Below, in pieces: positions 42,466 through 52,745 of a DNA stretch of 64,000 nt. The stretch comes from Schizochytrium sp. TIO01 (lineage: Eukaryota; Sar; Bigyra; Thraustochytrida; Thraustochytriidae), in the NCBI GenBank assembly GCA_004764695.1, contig SMSO01000025.1, forward strand, positions 5,324,362-5,388,361, in the 5' to 3' direction. The notes below the pieces were generated by a model that was not told the DNA's origin, searched no databases, and saw nothing but the letters and a program-made list of their open reading frames with translations. Numbering within the stretch: position 1 is the stretch's first letter; each line of letters begins with the position of its first letter. A program made the position numbers and the translations under genes.

Positions 42466-42977
42466 AATGGGTTACTCAAATGGATAGCTCGGTTGATCCG
42501 CAATTTTATGCTATTGTCGAAAACAAATCAGACCTTATCACAGGGCTGATCTCGTTTCTACGCATTGATAAAAATGATGGCTGCATTGAAATTGGTCATG
42601 TCGCTTTTGGCGCAACCATGCAACGCAAGCCGATTGGAACTGAGGTTATCTATCTCCTTGGCAAGCTTGCAATGGACGACCTAGGCTACCGTCGTCTCGA
42701 GTGGAAGTGCCACAATGAAAACGAACGCTCTAAACGTGCTGCGCAGCGATTTGGATTTACGTTTGAAGGCCTCTTCCGTCAGCACCGTGTATGCAGAGAT
42801 CGCAATCGTGACACAGCATGGTTTTCCATCATTGATAGCGAGTGGCCTGCATGCCGCGATGCCTTTGAGAATTGGCTTGACCCTGAAAATTTTGACGCGG
42901 AAGGGATGCAAGTTCAAACGTTGGAAGCTATTCGCGCATCTTTGAAAGCTCCAACTAGCGTTGAACTCGAAGGCTAA
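42255..42977 (+). CDS. GNAT-family N-acetyltransferase (copy A)
   Basis: Predicted acetyl-CoA-dependent N-acetyltransferase of 240 residues, RimJ/RimL-like (acetyltransferase_3 type). The conserved core is IEIGHVAFG, then MQRKPIGTE as the probable acetyl-CoA loop, then AMDDLGYRRLEWKCHNEN with ERSKRAAQRFGFTFEGLFR, the usual family order in which the Asn and the FGF-EG element close the cofactor site. The substrate is unknown; relatives modify protein N-termini or small amines. No signal peptide, so probably cytosolic. It has a paralogue at 52534. The first 70 codons are identical to it at DNA level and the remainder differs at roughly one residue in five. No intron. The ATG is the first in frame after stops. 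Confidence 0.87.
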   Translation: MKKAMSPLLHWTPRVFPPHEVLQGKICRLEPLSFKKHCDGLYKALEGPGSDPVLYEYLLNGPFEERSKFDEWVTQMDSSVDPQFYAIVENKSDLITGLISFLRIDKNDGCIEIGHVAFGATMQRKPIGTEVIYLLGKLAMDDLGYRRLEWKCHNENERSKRAAQRFGFTFEGLFRQHRVCRDRNRDTAWFSIIDSEWPACRDAFENWLDPENFDAEGMQVQTLEAIRASLKAPTSVELEG

Positions 42978-44988
42978 GGTATAAGTTCAAGAACTTGAAA
43001 ACCCTTGCCTAGTTGCACACTACCTAGCCTTCATTATACTTTTTAACAATTTACCTAGTTTGAAGCTGTCTATCTTGTGATAGTGTTGTTTTATTAAAGA
43101 ATACAAGTGGCCTACGTATAAAAGCTGATCTATAGAGCATTACTGTTACACGAGGGATCTTTACTCCTTTGATTGTCTTTGATCGTATTCAGTCAGTGCA
43201 GACTTTCTGAGGATTAACTATCTGATATAATATCAAATTACATTAAGCCTTAAGCCTTGAAAGAGCAGAGAGAATATTAAAGCAATGTGTTGGCACTCCC
43301 CCAATTTAGGCTTCCTTATAAGTACGGGATGGGATTTGTTCTAGTTCTCACTATGTAACTTAACTTGAGGCTGCATAACGCTGCTAGGTGAGCGAAAAGA
43401 TAATAGCAAACGCAAGGGGGTTATTACTTCCCATAATGCGGTGAAATGAAGCTATAGAGAAAAGGAAACATTGGCGATCCAATAAACGATGAGGATTAAT
43501 CTGGTCAATTATTCAATATTGCGAGTTGTTGAAGCATATCAAAGATAGCAAAGTGACGCTCTGTAACGTATCACATGTCCTAGCAGACGTTTTTACATAG
43601 TTCACTTCTTTCCGGCAAAATTACTAGTGTCTAAGCAGTGTAGTAAAGCAGGTTACGATACTAATGTGACCCCACCACGATGTTTGTCATGCAGGCTTGA
43701 CCTGTAAATCACACTCAGCACCAAAAGTATCTTCAAGTATTCCTGTCATTATTTTTTTTTAAGTATGGAGGACAAATAGCTTGTACTCTGATGTGAAATA
43801 TTATCCCACCTAATTTGTTAGAGTACTGCCAAAACACAAAACCACGCTGTAATGTCCCCAACCGAGATATCAAATAGCCTGGAACTTGAAGAAAGTTATA
43901 TGGAACCCTTTCGTGGCTTTTGAGACAAGGGTTTTGCTGTTTTTAATACTACTGATGGAAAACTGCTTTTGCAAAAGAGAAAAATGTTGGAATCTCAAAT
44001 TGGATTCAAGAGATAATTATTACTTTTAGTCTTTACAGAAAAAATAATAATCACAGATAGCTACCAGAAATGTAAGGCATTACTTTGAGGGAAGGGTAAA
44101 GCTTTCTTGTTTTCTTATTTTACTGATCCGGCTTCTTCATTCTATCGCGTATGAAAGTGTGTCGTACTACTTCTCTCTTTGACGACGTAAGTGACGCCCG
44201 TTCAAGGCAGTGAATACTTTCGTTTAACCTACAGTAAATAGAGAAGCTGGGGCAACAAACTGTATCGAAGGTAAGCATTTCATTCTTCATGTAAAATGTA
44301 ACACGTTTACGAGAAGTTCCATTGTAAATCTGAAGGCTGATTTTGTATTCATCGTCATTCACAGAAGAGCGTACAAGACTAACGTTTATTAGGTGTACTG
44401 TGAGTACTATGCAGCCCAACGAATTGTGGCAGGCCTAATGTAAAAGGATTGTCTTAGATTAGTGGTGAGCTAAGATTTGTGCAAGTATTATGCTTCTTTT
44501 GTACACAGTAGGGTGTCAAGATCACTGCTACAAATGGCCTGACGAAGTTCATGTCTAGGTCGAATATCTTAACTCAGGATATTGGATACTCTTCCCTCAA
44601 CTGCTGTGTATTTGATATTGCAGTATGCCCGAGATGAGCAAACCTGTAGTGCATGAGCATATCTCAGTTTATAAAACTGTTGATGCTCACAGAGGGATTT
44701 GTTCGAAAGTTCCAAGATCCAACCTTAAATAAAAATTTGATTGACTAATTGACTGATTGATTGATTGATTAATCGATTAATTAACCAAAGAGGGGAGGAC
44801 TACCTATTGGTTTACTTCAATCTTGTCTCTTCGCTGTAGCTATAACAAGACACAAAATGAGTCAGGTATGTTTCGGGGGTTACGTGTAACCTCTGTTCTG
44901 GTTTTATATTATATTGGAAGAAGGAGTGTTAGGCCTTACCCAGATATATGATATGTTTTACATTACAAAAAGTATTTATGGGCTGCCT
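42978..44988. other. intergenic stretch left of the transposon
   Basis: No supported gene. It is AT-rich and contains a minus-strand frame 44120-44419 (TTG start, internal Met only) of unknown status and a short (TTGA)n run near 44745-44780. Not shared with the sequence after copy B. The left end of the transposon may lie here, but no terminal inverted repeat could be matched. Confidence 0.45.
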
Positions 44989-45289
44989 AAGGAGCTTAGA
45001 TGTAGTACTTTTGAAAAGTACTACGTCTTAAATTGGAAAGTGTACTAAAAGGCTATTTCTGGACAAAGTCACGTGCCCATACGGAGTGGTAAGGAGCTTA
45101 GATGTAGTACTTTTGAAAAGTACTACGTCTTAAATTGGAAAGTGTACTAAAAGGCTATTTCTGGACAAAGTCACGTACCCATACGGAGTGGTAAGGAGCT
45201 TAGATGTAGTACTTTTGAAAAGTACTACGTCTTAAATTGGAAAGTGTACTAAAAGGCTATTTCTGGACAAAGTCACGTACCCATACGGA
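44989..45289. repeat. three 102-bp tandem repeats with a perfect palindrome
   Basis: Units begin AAGGAGCTTAG at 44989, 45091 and 45193; they are nearly identical and the third is slightly short. Each contains a perfect palindrome made of GTAGTACTTTT, one central G, and its reverse complement (45002-45024, 45104-45126, 45206-45228). It extends further if one G-T pair is allowed. They lie about 430 bp upstream of the transposase ATG on its 5' side, as expected for transposase-binding or promoter repeats. Confidence 0.95.
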
Positions 45290-45717
45290 AAGTAGTAGAT
45301 GAGTCTTAGTAAAGAATTGTATGTGGTTTACTATGGACTAAGTATTTTTGAGTAGAATTCCTGGTCAAAAGCACAGCAGAGACTTGTTGAAGACGGTGCT
45401 TGGCAATCTGGAGAGATTCATTAAGCCTTCAGACGTGTCTGAGGGGATCCACTGGGCCTGCAGCTACATTCGAATACCTCAAAAGTAATTCATCTAACTC
45501 GCAGCGCGCGAAATTGCTCTTTTGTTGGAGTTCTTGCTCAGAATAGGAACGATAAGGCGCGGAGCGCGCAATTTTGTGAATATTGAGGTTTTACAGGCCT
45601 TCCTGAGCACCCGGGCAGCCTGTAATGAAAACAGAGGCTGGTAAATAGACTCCCTCAATTTTTAGCCCCCAACTTTGAATAATTGACGGAGGTATAGCGG
45701 TTTCCATACCCGCGCAA

Positions 45718-47304
45718 ATGGCCTCCACTATGAGTTCTCCAACACCGATGGAGGAAGGACAACATTGCTTCAGTTCTAGCATGCAGCAGCCAGATGAATA
45801 TCAAACTCAAACGAAAATCCCCTTTCCAGGATACCAAGGCATATATGAATCGCTCTCCAAGACCCAGCGCACAGTGGAGAAACTTGTAAAACGCCCTGCT
45901 TTAGAAGAGGTCCACAACAATATTCCACCTATCCCAACACAGAACGAGGATGGGACTTTCCAGCAAGCACAACATAAATCAAGCCCTGATGACGCAAATC
46001 GCAAAAAGAAATGTACTCATGAAGGATGCATCTACATGAGTGGCTCGGTGAATGACTTACAGCTCAGCTGGATGAAAAAGATCTTGAGTAAAAAAAAGGT
46101 ATTTGGGTCAGACCTTTGGTTTCACCCCCGCCTACCATCCTTCAATAAGAATCCCGACATAACGGAATACTTCTATAGGAGTTTCATTATTTGGCACCCT
46201 CATAAGCAATTTGGCCTTGGGGACCCTAAATGCCCTACCTGCGAAAAGGACTTGAAATGGAAGGAATACAGGTATCGAACAGTGGAAGGGTTTTCTGATA
46301 CTCACTATGCAGCAATTGCGATATATAAGTGCGCAACACCTACCTGTAATAGCTCTACTTTCAACTCCCTAACTGATGCGTTTTTGCTGAAAGTCCCTGA
46401 CTCGGTAATGCTCTCTTGCCCAATCTATCCTTTCGCACATTCGGCAGTCACGATAGAGGTTGTGGAGCTCGTCTTTCACTCTGTAAGTGGGGGGAATGGA
46501 GGTCTTGCAAAAATATCTTCCATTCTTGCTAATAACCGGCTTGGAACATACCTTCGAAAGGCTTGCCTTTGGATTGATCATGTCAAGGAATATACGAAGA
46601 AGCAACTTGCGTCAGTTTTCTCCAGGCCTGCTTCATCATTTCAAACAACTCTGAATGGGCAGGAAGGGCAAACAAGCCAAACTAGCAGATCTTCCGAGCT
46701 TCCTAGGTATCCTGAGTTCCCGGAGTTCATGGATCACTGTACCTATAATGGCAGCCTTGGTCCCTCAAGGCAGAATCTAGCTGAAATATTTAAACATACA
46801 GTAGACGAGCACAATGAATTTTGGAAGCGCTATATGGGTGGAATTACTGGCTTCAAAATTGCAGCTGACCATCACCATAACGTGAGTGGACGAGCTACCA
46901 TTCCAGGCGAAGGAATGAGTGAGCGCACTGTCCCTTTGCATGGAGTACACGCCTGGATGAATGAGCGGCAGCAAATTGGATCCTTTGTTGGTACGAGGTC
47001 GACTACAACTCAGGAGCGCGATGCTGTAGCACAGGAGATGAAAGAGAGATTCGAAGAGCGAGGCGAAAAGCTTGTTATTGCTTGTTTAGATAAATGTTGT
47101 CTAGATAGTTCGTGGATCCTTCAACATTTTCCTGATGCCACTCCGATTCTTGACAATGCGCACCTTATAAGTCGATACTTTAAGCCACTCAAAAATAAGC
47201 CTGAAATGACCGGAGCTATTGAGAAATTTAAAAGGGACCTTTCCAAAGCTATAACAGGTACTTCCCAAAGGCAAAAAATGTTAAAAGGTGTCGAAATTTT
47301 TTAA
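45718..47304 (+). CDS. transposase, N-terminal part (DUF6729 and DDE-like core)
   Basis: 528 residues ending at an in-frame TAA (47302-47304). Residues 97-106 carry a CTHEGC pair. Around 140-230 a zinc-binding region (WHPHKQF, CPTCEKDL, CATPTC, FNSLTDAFLLKVP) resembles the DUF6729 domain that precedes transposase cores in fungi and animals. The core has Asp384 in AADHHHN, then NERQQIG, then Asp458 in ACLDKCCLDSS, and ILDNAHLISRYF. This order fits the first two acidic residues of a DDE nuclease. The expected Glu lies beyond the stop, in the next segment, in the same frame. The ATG is the first after stops. No intron needed. Confidence 0.75.
   Translation: MASTMSSPTPMEEGQHCFSSSMQQPDEYQTQTKIPFPGYQGIYESLSKTQRTVEKLVKRPALEEVHNNIPPIPTQNEDGTFQQAQHKSSPDDANRKKKCTHEGCIYMSGSVNDLQLSWMKKILSKKKVFGSDLWFHPRLPSFNKNPDITEYFYRSFIIWHPHKQFGLGDPKCPTCEKDLKWKEYRYRTVEGFSDTHYAAIAIYKCATPTCNSSTFNSLTDAFLLKVPDSVMLSCPIYPFAHSAVTIEVVELVFHSVSGGNGGLAKISSILANNRLGTYLRKACLWIDHVKEYTKKQLASVFSRPASSFQTTLNGQEGQTSQTSRSSELPRYPEFPEFMDHCTYNGSLGPSRQNLAEIFKHTVDEHNEFWKRYMGGITGFKIAADHHHNVSGRATIPGEGMSERTVPLHGVHAWMNERQQIGSFVGTRSTTTQERDAVAQEMKERFEERGEKLVIACLDKCCLDSSWILQHFPDATPILDNAHLISRYFKPLKNKPEMTGAIEKFKRDLSKAITGTSQRQKMLKGVEIF
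47302..47304 (+). other. in-frame TAA interrupting the transposase
   Basis: The reading frame is open on both sides without a shift: codons continue as AAA ATC GAA directly after TAA, and the next ATG (47338) is only 33 bases on. The stop lies in a T-run followed by an A-run (ATTTTTTAAAAAATC). A substitution, or a balanced sequencing or assembly error, would explain it; an intron is not indicated. Confidence 0.9.
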
Positions 47305-47337
47305 AAAATCGAAAAAGTCATCGATGATCTCAAGACG

Positions 47338-50300
47338 ATGGAGGCCTCTCAAAATGTTCCACTTGATAAACGGATAGTCACAGAGGATTTACTGAAGGCT
47401 CACAGTGATCAACGATGCCATATAGAGCACTGTCTGGACCTTCCAGAAAACTGTCCATGGGCTATACATGATCGTTTTATGCGATGCATGATACTTCGCG
47501 GCACGAACCAGCTCGAAAACTTTTGGAGACATCTACGAGCGGTAACTCCTGAGTCGTGTAGTTTGGAGTATGCATTCAACCTCTGGCTTGCTTTTATTAC
47601 GTCTTGGAACTTTATGAGAGAGATACAGTTTGATAAAAGATGGGGCTACTTACCAATTTCGCCACTTCATATGGCTTTGACTCAGCATATAAAATTGGAG
47701 CACTGTGAAGGGTTGTTTGCACCGCCGCCAGATGGCGCTAAAGGTATTGCAGAGCTCTTTTGTGTGCTCCCTCTTGCCCGAGAGACTAGCCCTCACATGT
47801 TTGGAATCCCTCCTACCTTCGCATCAACAGGAGTAAATCTCGCTGGTGAATCTATTGACCCTGCATTCGCTTCAGCAATTTTAAGTCTCTCTATAGGTGA
47901 AACAACAGTCTTTGATCATACTATCGAAAAAGCTTTGCAGCATTGGGTGCCACACAGCAGTGACAAACAAGCTCGAACCCAGCCATTAGAAGATACCCAA
48001 TCAGTGAGCCAAGAAGCTGCTTCTGATACAGAAAGTGTTGAAGGGCAGTTTATTACACCTAGGATTCCTCCCCCACGGACCTCAACTAGTCTGATGAATC
48101 CCAGACGAACAGCATATTCCGCACGGGCAAAGAGAGCTGGGAAGGGTGCAGAAATTAGGATGGGTCATTCTAATACATCTAAAAACCGATCTAACAGGAG
48201 ATCAAAGGAGACGGGAAACCCTGCAAGAATGCGAAAGAACTGGTTTGGGAGTACTTTGAACCAGATCCAAACACTCGCTGTTCATGATGAGACACTGGAG
48301 CAAGTTCACATAGTACCCAGTCAGAATACCATCATACCCTTATCTTCCTTACAAAACTCTGTTGGGAAGACTCCTTCTATATTTTACCAGTTCCAGGCTT
48401 CACTCAATCCATTCGAAAGACGTTTCCTACGTTTCATTGTCCTTCATTACTATCCTTGGCGTGATTATCTGCCTAATGATCTTCGTCAGATAGACACAAA
48501 GAATATCAACTATCGACTCCTACATAAGATGTGGAATGCTTTTGTTAATGGGTTCCATCGAAGTGATAACCCATTCAAGACATTCATCAAAATGCACACA
48601 CAGGTACAACTTAAAAATGCTCTAGAGGCCTATGTTGGTCTTCTCAAGGTTACACCCTGTTCGGGTTTACCATCAAGGCTTCGTCAAGGTGAACTATCGC
48701 AATCCTTCAATCTTGCAGTGCAGAAGATCATTGAGGAAGGAGAAAGCTCGATGCAACAAAATGAATCAGTTCAAGGTAGTAACACCACTACTGAGATCTT
48801 TCAAGAACAAACAATTGTTACTACTAGAACTTATATGCGCCAAGTTTCTCATTCAAAGGAAGGTGAAGCAGATGGAAACAGAGGTATTACACATGAGCGT
48901 AGTGCAAACATCAGTACCGGGTCAGTCAACCCGAATGAAGACATTCATTCTGCCACGTTAGATACTAATAAAGCTGTGTCTATGATTAGTACAAGTATCA
49001 ATCAGCCAGAGAGTGGAGATATAGGTCCACAGCTGGACACCCCTCAACAAGATGACGAGCATGTTCAGAATGTGGATGAGTCTGAGCTCAATATTATCGA
49101 TAACCTTCAAACTACTATCGATGGAGAAGCCAGCGATATTCAAGATGATAATCCGACTAGTACGCGTGAATGGGTGCTTAAGTTGAATCCAGAACTGTTT
49201 GATGCAGTGAGACAAGCGCCTAAGAGTGGAACAGGTCGTATCAAATGGCCATTTGTTTATGCCCAGTGGAGACGCATAGGGCTTCCAGTCCACATGAATA
49301 CTAGCGTATATCACTCCTATAACAATTCTCTTAAGTTTAAACGCAAGAGAGATGCTCAAAAAAATAAAAATAGTCTGCGAAACGCCGTGATTCGCGCAGA
49401 CAGTGATTCTAGGATCCACGAAAATATGTCTTGCTCAATCCACAGAGAAGAAACACTCAGAATTAACAACTCGACTGATTTGGAGGAGGGATTGGAACCT
49501 CTAGTAGCACTTTCTAACATAGTTCCTCCCGCTCCTGATGATGAAATTGATAATAGTTTGATTTCTCAAAATACAAATAAGAAGATAAATGCGCCTGTAC
49601 CACCTGGAAAAAGAAGAAAACTCAGGAAAACAGCTTCGGCATCTTCTAGTAGTAGCGAAGAGGAAGATAGTACACAGGATCAACCACCTTCTCAACCTCA
49701 GAGAAATTTACATACAGAAAAGCCTGGTTATCAAAATCTATCAATTCCAGAAAATGCTATAACTTCACAGATTTTGGGCCAGGTGCAGCAACAAAAAAGC
49801 AATAGTGTGAATATAAATGAAGGGGACGATCTTGCTTCTCTCCAAAGTCTAGATGTGAGCGATGCGGATAATGAAAGAAATGGAAATGAAGATGTACAGG
49901 ATGCTGATTTGAACAAAAATATACTTAGAAGGTCTCGAAGATTGTATGTATTAAGTTCAAAAGAAGACAGAACCTCTGCTACTCCCAAATCAGGCGTGAT
50001 TGAAAATCAAGAGCGTCGTATCGCCAGCACAAGCTCTGCACAAGGTACAAGAGATGGCGGCGACGTACAGAAGCACAAGCAGCAAATTGTTAAAACCTGT
50101 TGTACGCTTGGTGCTAAAGTGAAAAAGCTTTCTCAACAACTAACTTTGGAGAGCATTGCACGCTGCGAAACGGAACTCCAAACACAAGCAAGCGCAACCA
50201 GTACTACACGTCAGTTCCTTCAATTTACGGAGGATGAAGATCAGCTCATAAAACATATCTGGGGTTGCGAACAAATTTTGATACGGCCCCAACAAGGGAG

Positions 50301-50469
50301 AAATACCACTATTAAATGGGGACCTTTTCAAAAACGTTGGTTATATTTAGTTGCTGTTCTAAAGCTCAGCAAAGAAGGTGACAATTACAATGTTCGTAAC
50401 CGCGAGCAGTTGAGACAGCGCATGAAATACATCAATCCAAATCCAAAACAACGAAAAAGAAGAAAATAA
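47338..50469 (+). CDS. transposase, C-terminal part with Myb-like repeats
   Basis: 1043 residues in the same frame as 45718-47304. Residues 54-65 read LRGTNQLENFWR; Glu60 is the likely third catalytic acid (about 142 residues after Asp458 of the first part). The rest is long and modular. Three Trp-anchored, Myb/SANT-like segments occur: KNINYRLLHKMWNAFVNGF, GRIKWPFVYAQWRRIG near the middle, and TIKWGPFQKRWLYLVAVLK at the C-terminus. They are separated by Ser/Glu/Gln-rich low-complexity linkers. A basic cluster (KRRKLRK) before a Ser/Glu run is a plausible nuclear signal. The annotated ATG is only the first Met after the nonsense codon; originally this was probably one protein of nearly 1,600 residues. 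A separate second protein is possible but less likely, since the catalytic acids would then be split. Confidence 0.72.
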   Translation: MEASQNVPLDKRIVTEDLLKAHSDQRCHIEHCLDLPENCPWAIHDRFMRCMILRGTNQLENFWRHLRAVTPESCSLEYAFNLWLAFITSWNFMREIQFDKRWGYLPISPLHMALTQHIKLEHCEGLFAPPPDGAKGIAELFCVLPLARETSPHMFGIPPTFASTGVNLAGESIDPAFASAILSLSIGETTVFDHTIEKALQHWVPHSSDKQARTQPLEDTQSVSQEAASDTESVEGQFITPRIPPPRTSTSLMNPRRTAYSARAKRAGKGAEIRMGHSNTSKNRSNRRSKETGNPARMRKNWFGSTLNQIQTLAVHDETLEQVHIVPSQNTIIPLSSLQNSVGKTPSIFYQFQASLNPFERRFLRFIVLHYYPWRDYLPNDLRQIDTKNINYRLLHKMWNAFVNGFHRSDNPFKTFIKMHTQVQLKNALEAYVGLLKVTPCSGLPSRLRQGELSQSFNLAVQKIIEEGESSMQQNESVQGSNTTTEIFQEQTIVTTRTYMRQVSHSKEGEADGNRGITHERSANISTGSVNPNEDIHSATLDTNKAVSMISTSINQPESGDIGPQLDTPQQDDEHVQNVDESELNIIDNLQTTIDGEASDIQDDNPTSTREWVLKLNPELFDAVRQAPKSGTGRIKWPFVYAQWRRIGLPVHMNTSVYHSYNNSLKFKRKRDAQKNKNSLRNAVIRADSDSRIHENMSCSIHREETLRINNSTDLEEGLEPLVALSNIVPPAPDDEIDNSLISQNTNKKINAPVPPGKRRKLRKTASASSSSSEEEDSTQDQPPSQPQRNLHTEKPGYQNLSIPENAITSQILGQVQQQKSNSVNINEGDDLASLQSLDVSDADNERNGNEDVQDADLNKNILRRSRRLYVLSSKEDRTSATPKSGVIENQERRIASTSSAQGTRDGGDVQKHKQQIVKTCCTLGAKVKKLSQQLTLESIARCETELQTQASATSTTRQFLQFTEDEDQLIKHIWGCEQILIRPQQGRNTTIKWGPFQKRWLYLVAVLKLSKEGDNYNVRNREQLRQRMKYINPNPKQRKRRK

Positions 50470-50506
50470 AGAAAAGAAAGAAAGAGAGAAAGAAAGAAAG
50501 AAAGAA
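50467..50506. repeat. (GAAA)n run after the transposase stop
   Basis: About nine GAAA/GAGA units directly after the stop codon. Same motif as the large tracts at 27827 and 33267. Confidence 0.9.
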
Positions 50507-50929
50507 CCTTGCCAATCTCAGCCAATGAACCTATCTCTCATGGTACCCTATATACTTCTAGAAAACGAAAAGTCGATTTTTTAAATTAAAAACTTTTTCA
50601 GGGTTTTTCTTTTTGGGCGTCTTTTATTAAGAAATTTGGCCATTCCAAGGCTCAAATCGGGCGGGGCGGCCAAAAAGTTTACCTACTTTCTCCCTCCAGG
50701 GAGAAAATTAAAAGAAAATTAAAAGAAAATTTTAATTTAAAAATTTACCTACTTTTGCCCAATCTAAGTACCCTACCTAGCGGCTGCCTAGACATAGGTA
50801 GTAGAAGCAATAGAGGTAGCAGGTACACACGCGACGGTCCAGCAACGGTGACTGAGGTTTTTGCGTGAAGACAAAAGGTTACTACGCATACATCACAGAG
50901 ATATGATGGGTTGCCAGCGGCAGCCGATG
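50507..50929. other. right flank of the transposon
   Basis: Non-coding. It contains T/A blocks and, at 50688-50707, a perfect hairpin (TTTCTCCCT, two C, AGGGAGAAA) followed by AATTAAAAG repeats. The hairpin could be a terminator-like or end structure of the element. The stretch ends at the sharp left edge of duplication copy B. Confidence 0.6.
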
Positions 50930-52745
50930 TAGTACTGCGTTATTACAGTCTTTCTATTCAAGGCTTCTACTAGCGTTCTTTTCGCTTTAAGCTGGGTACA
51001 GGTGACAGTCCACTCAGAAAACTGGTAAATTATTATCTATCATCAGTCGAGCATCGTATTTAGTGATTTTGAAACGATGCAATCATATCCTTGTTTCAAA
51101 ATCTCGGATGTAGCAAAACAAATCAACTTTTTGCCGTGTGTACCTTGCTTGATGTTAGGAAACGAGCGATTTTTTCGTCACCTTCAAACCACATTATAAT
51201 CATATTGGTTATAGACAGAATGTTTCGGGAACTTAACCGAGCAAGTGGTTTCATTGATTGCAGTGTCTACCAACTCAAGCCAGAGCCATATTACGAATTC
51301 GAACCTTCTCGGAATATTGACAGACTAGCGCTAAGTCCTACCGAAATTCCAATTATCGTTTTGATCCTTCGTTTTAAGCACCTCCAACCTCTGTAATCTC
51401 CTTAAAGATCAACTTTGATCGAATTTAAGTTTTTTTGGGTCCATCCAGAACAACTCTGAGTCGGTTCTTGCATCCCTTGTCTCCATGATTGCACAGAAAT
51501 ATGATCATTAGTCACAGCCTATGAATACCAGCCCCTTTTGCTTGGGGACAAACTGCTCAGCTTTACATCAAATCAAAGTAGTCAGATGAGATCTTCTCCT
51601 AGAGTTCGTCCATCCCCGGTAGGCTATGGTATATTAGTTTAGTTTGTTTCTGGAGCCTTTGCCTCTGTGAAGAGTCATCATGAAAGTAGCACTAATTTCA
51701 GTAACGTGCAGGTACCCCTCTCAAAGAATGCAGTTGAGGGTCGCACAACATTAGAGTTACATTTTTGTTCCGAAAAGCAAGATTACGCAATATTTTTGAG
51801 CTTTTAATCCCAGAACGTTTCTTCGCTTAACTTCGTGCTCCTTCGTTGTTCTTCAGAGTAGGCAATTGCATATTATGAGAAATCTAGGTTGTATGATGTA
51901 ATGCAGAATTGTTCATCTTCATTTCATAGGACATTCCCAGTCGTAGCACTTTGAGGCTACGCTGACGAGCATGCAGATTGGCCCAGAACGAGCAGCGAAC
52001 GAGCAGCTATGCTACTACCTACCTATGGATCCGTAGTGAAGGGGGTATTCTGCAACTATATCAGGAGCTGCACATACTCTTGCATGGATTTAACAAAAGA
52101 GTTCTTGAATTTTTAAATAGTATAATTTTATGATACCCCCACCCCCCCACCCCCATTGTATCACATGAGACGGTGCGGAAACAAGGATTCTCATGACAGT
52201 TGGCTGAAACCAAGCTCGTGGCGCTATGATTTGACGACATCAGGCGTTTGCTGGTATGACAAGTTGTGGCAACTATGAGAAGAACGATTGTCTTTGCAAC
52301 AAACGTTTGCTGGGACAGCTAGGTTGCAGCAAACCTTCAATTCAACTCTTGTTTGTTGCAGGGAAGACCACGAGACCACACTGGAACTCCTTAGACGCGT
52401 GGACAAAGCAACGAGTAGGGCTTGGTCTTGGACACAACAGAAGAGAAAAAAGTATAAAGAAAGCATATCTGCATACAGCTGGAAGACATTCTGCCATTAA
52501 GAGAGGGAAGTGAGTCTTGAATCAAGGTGAAGAATGAAGAAAGCCATGTCTCCACTACTTCACTGGACGCCACGCGTATTCCCCCCGCATGAGGTGCTCC
52601 AAGGTAAGATTTGTCGACTTGAACCGCTGAGCTTCAAAAAGCATTGCGATGGCTTGTACAAAGCGCTTGAAGGGCCTGGTTCTGATCCTGTTCTTTACGA
52701 ATACCTTCTGAATGGTCCATTTGAAGAACGCAGCAAATTCGATGA
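50930..52745 (+). repeat. segmental duplication, copy B
   Basis: Direct copy of 40640-42465, offset by about 10.29 kb. Near-identity starts at GCAGCCGAT and ends inside the acetyltransferase coding sequence, after the codons for FDEW. It differs from copy A by scattered substitutions, a missing AAGAGGTTGC-like segment near 52198 and a C-rich insertion at 52137-52153. Confidence 0.93.

Larger units (their letters stand above)
44989..50506 (+). mobile_element. DNA transposon with DDE-type transposase, limits uncertain
   Basis: The span covers the tandem palindromic repeats, the two-part transposase frame and the GAAA run just after its stop. The whole lies between two direct copies of a 1.8-kb block, so the true ends are probably between 42978-44989 on the left and 50507-50930 on the right. 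I searched by eye for terminal inverted repeats and target duplications in those intervals and found none I could support. One nonsense codon in the transposase suggests this copy is not autonomous, unless the codon is read through. Confidence 0.7.

Noticed and set aside
44120..44419. 99-codon minus-strand frame near the transposon's left side
   Set aside because: TTG start and no recognisable feature; too short to separate from chance.
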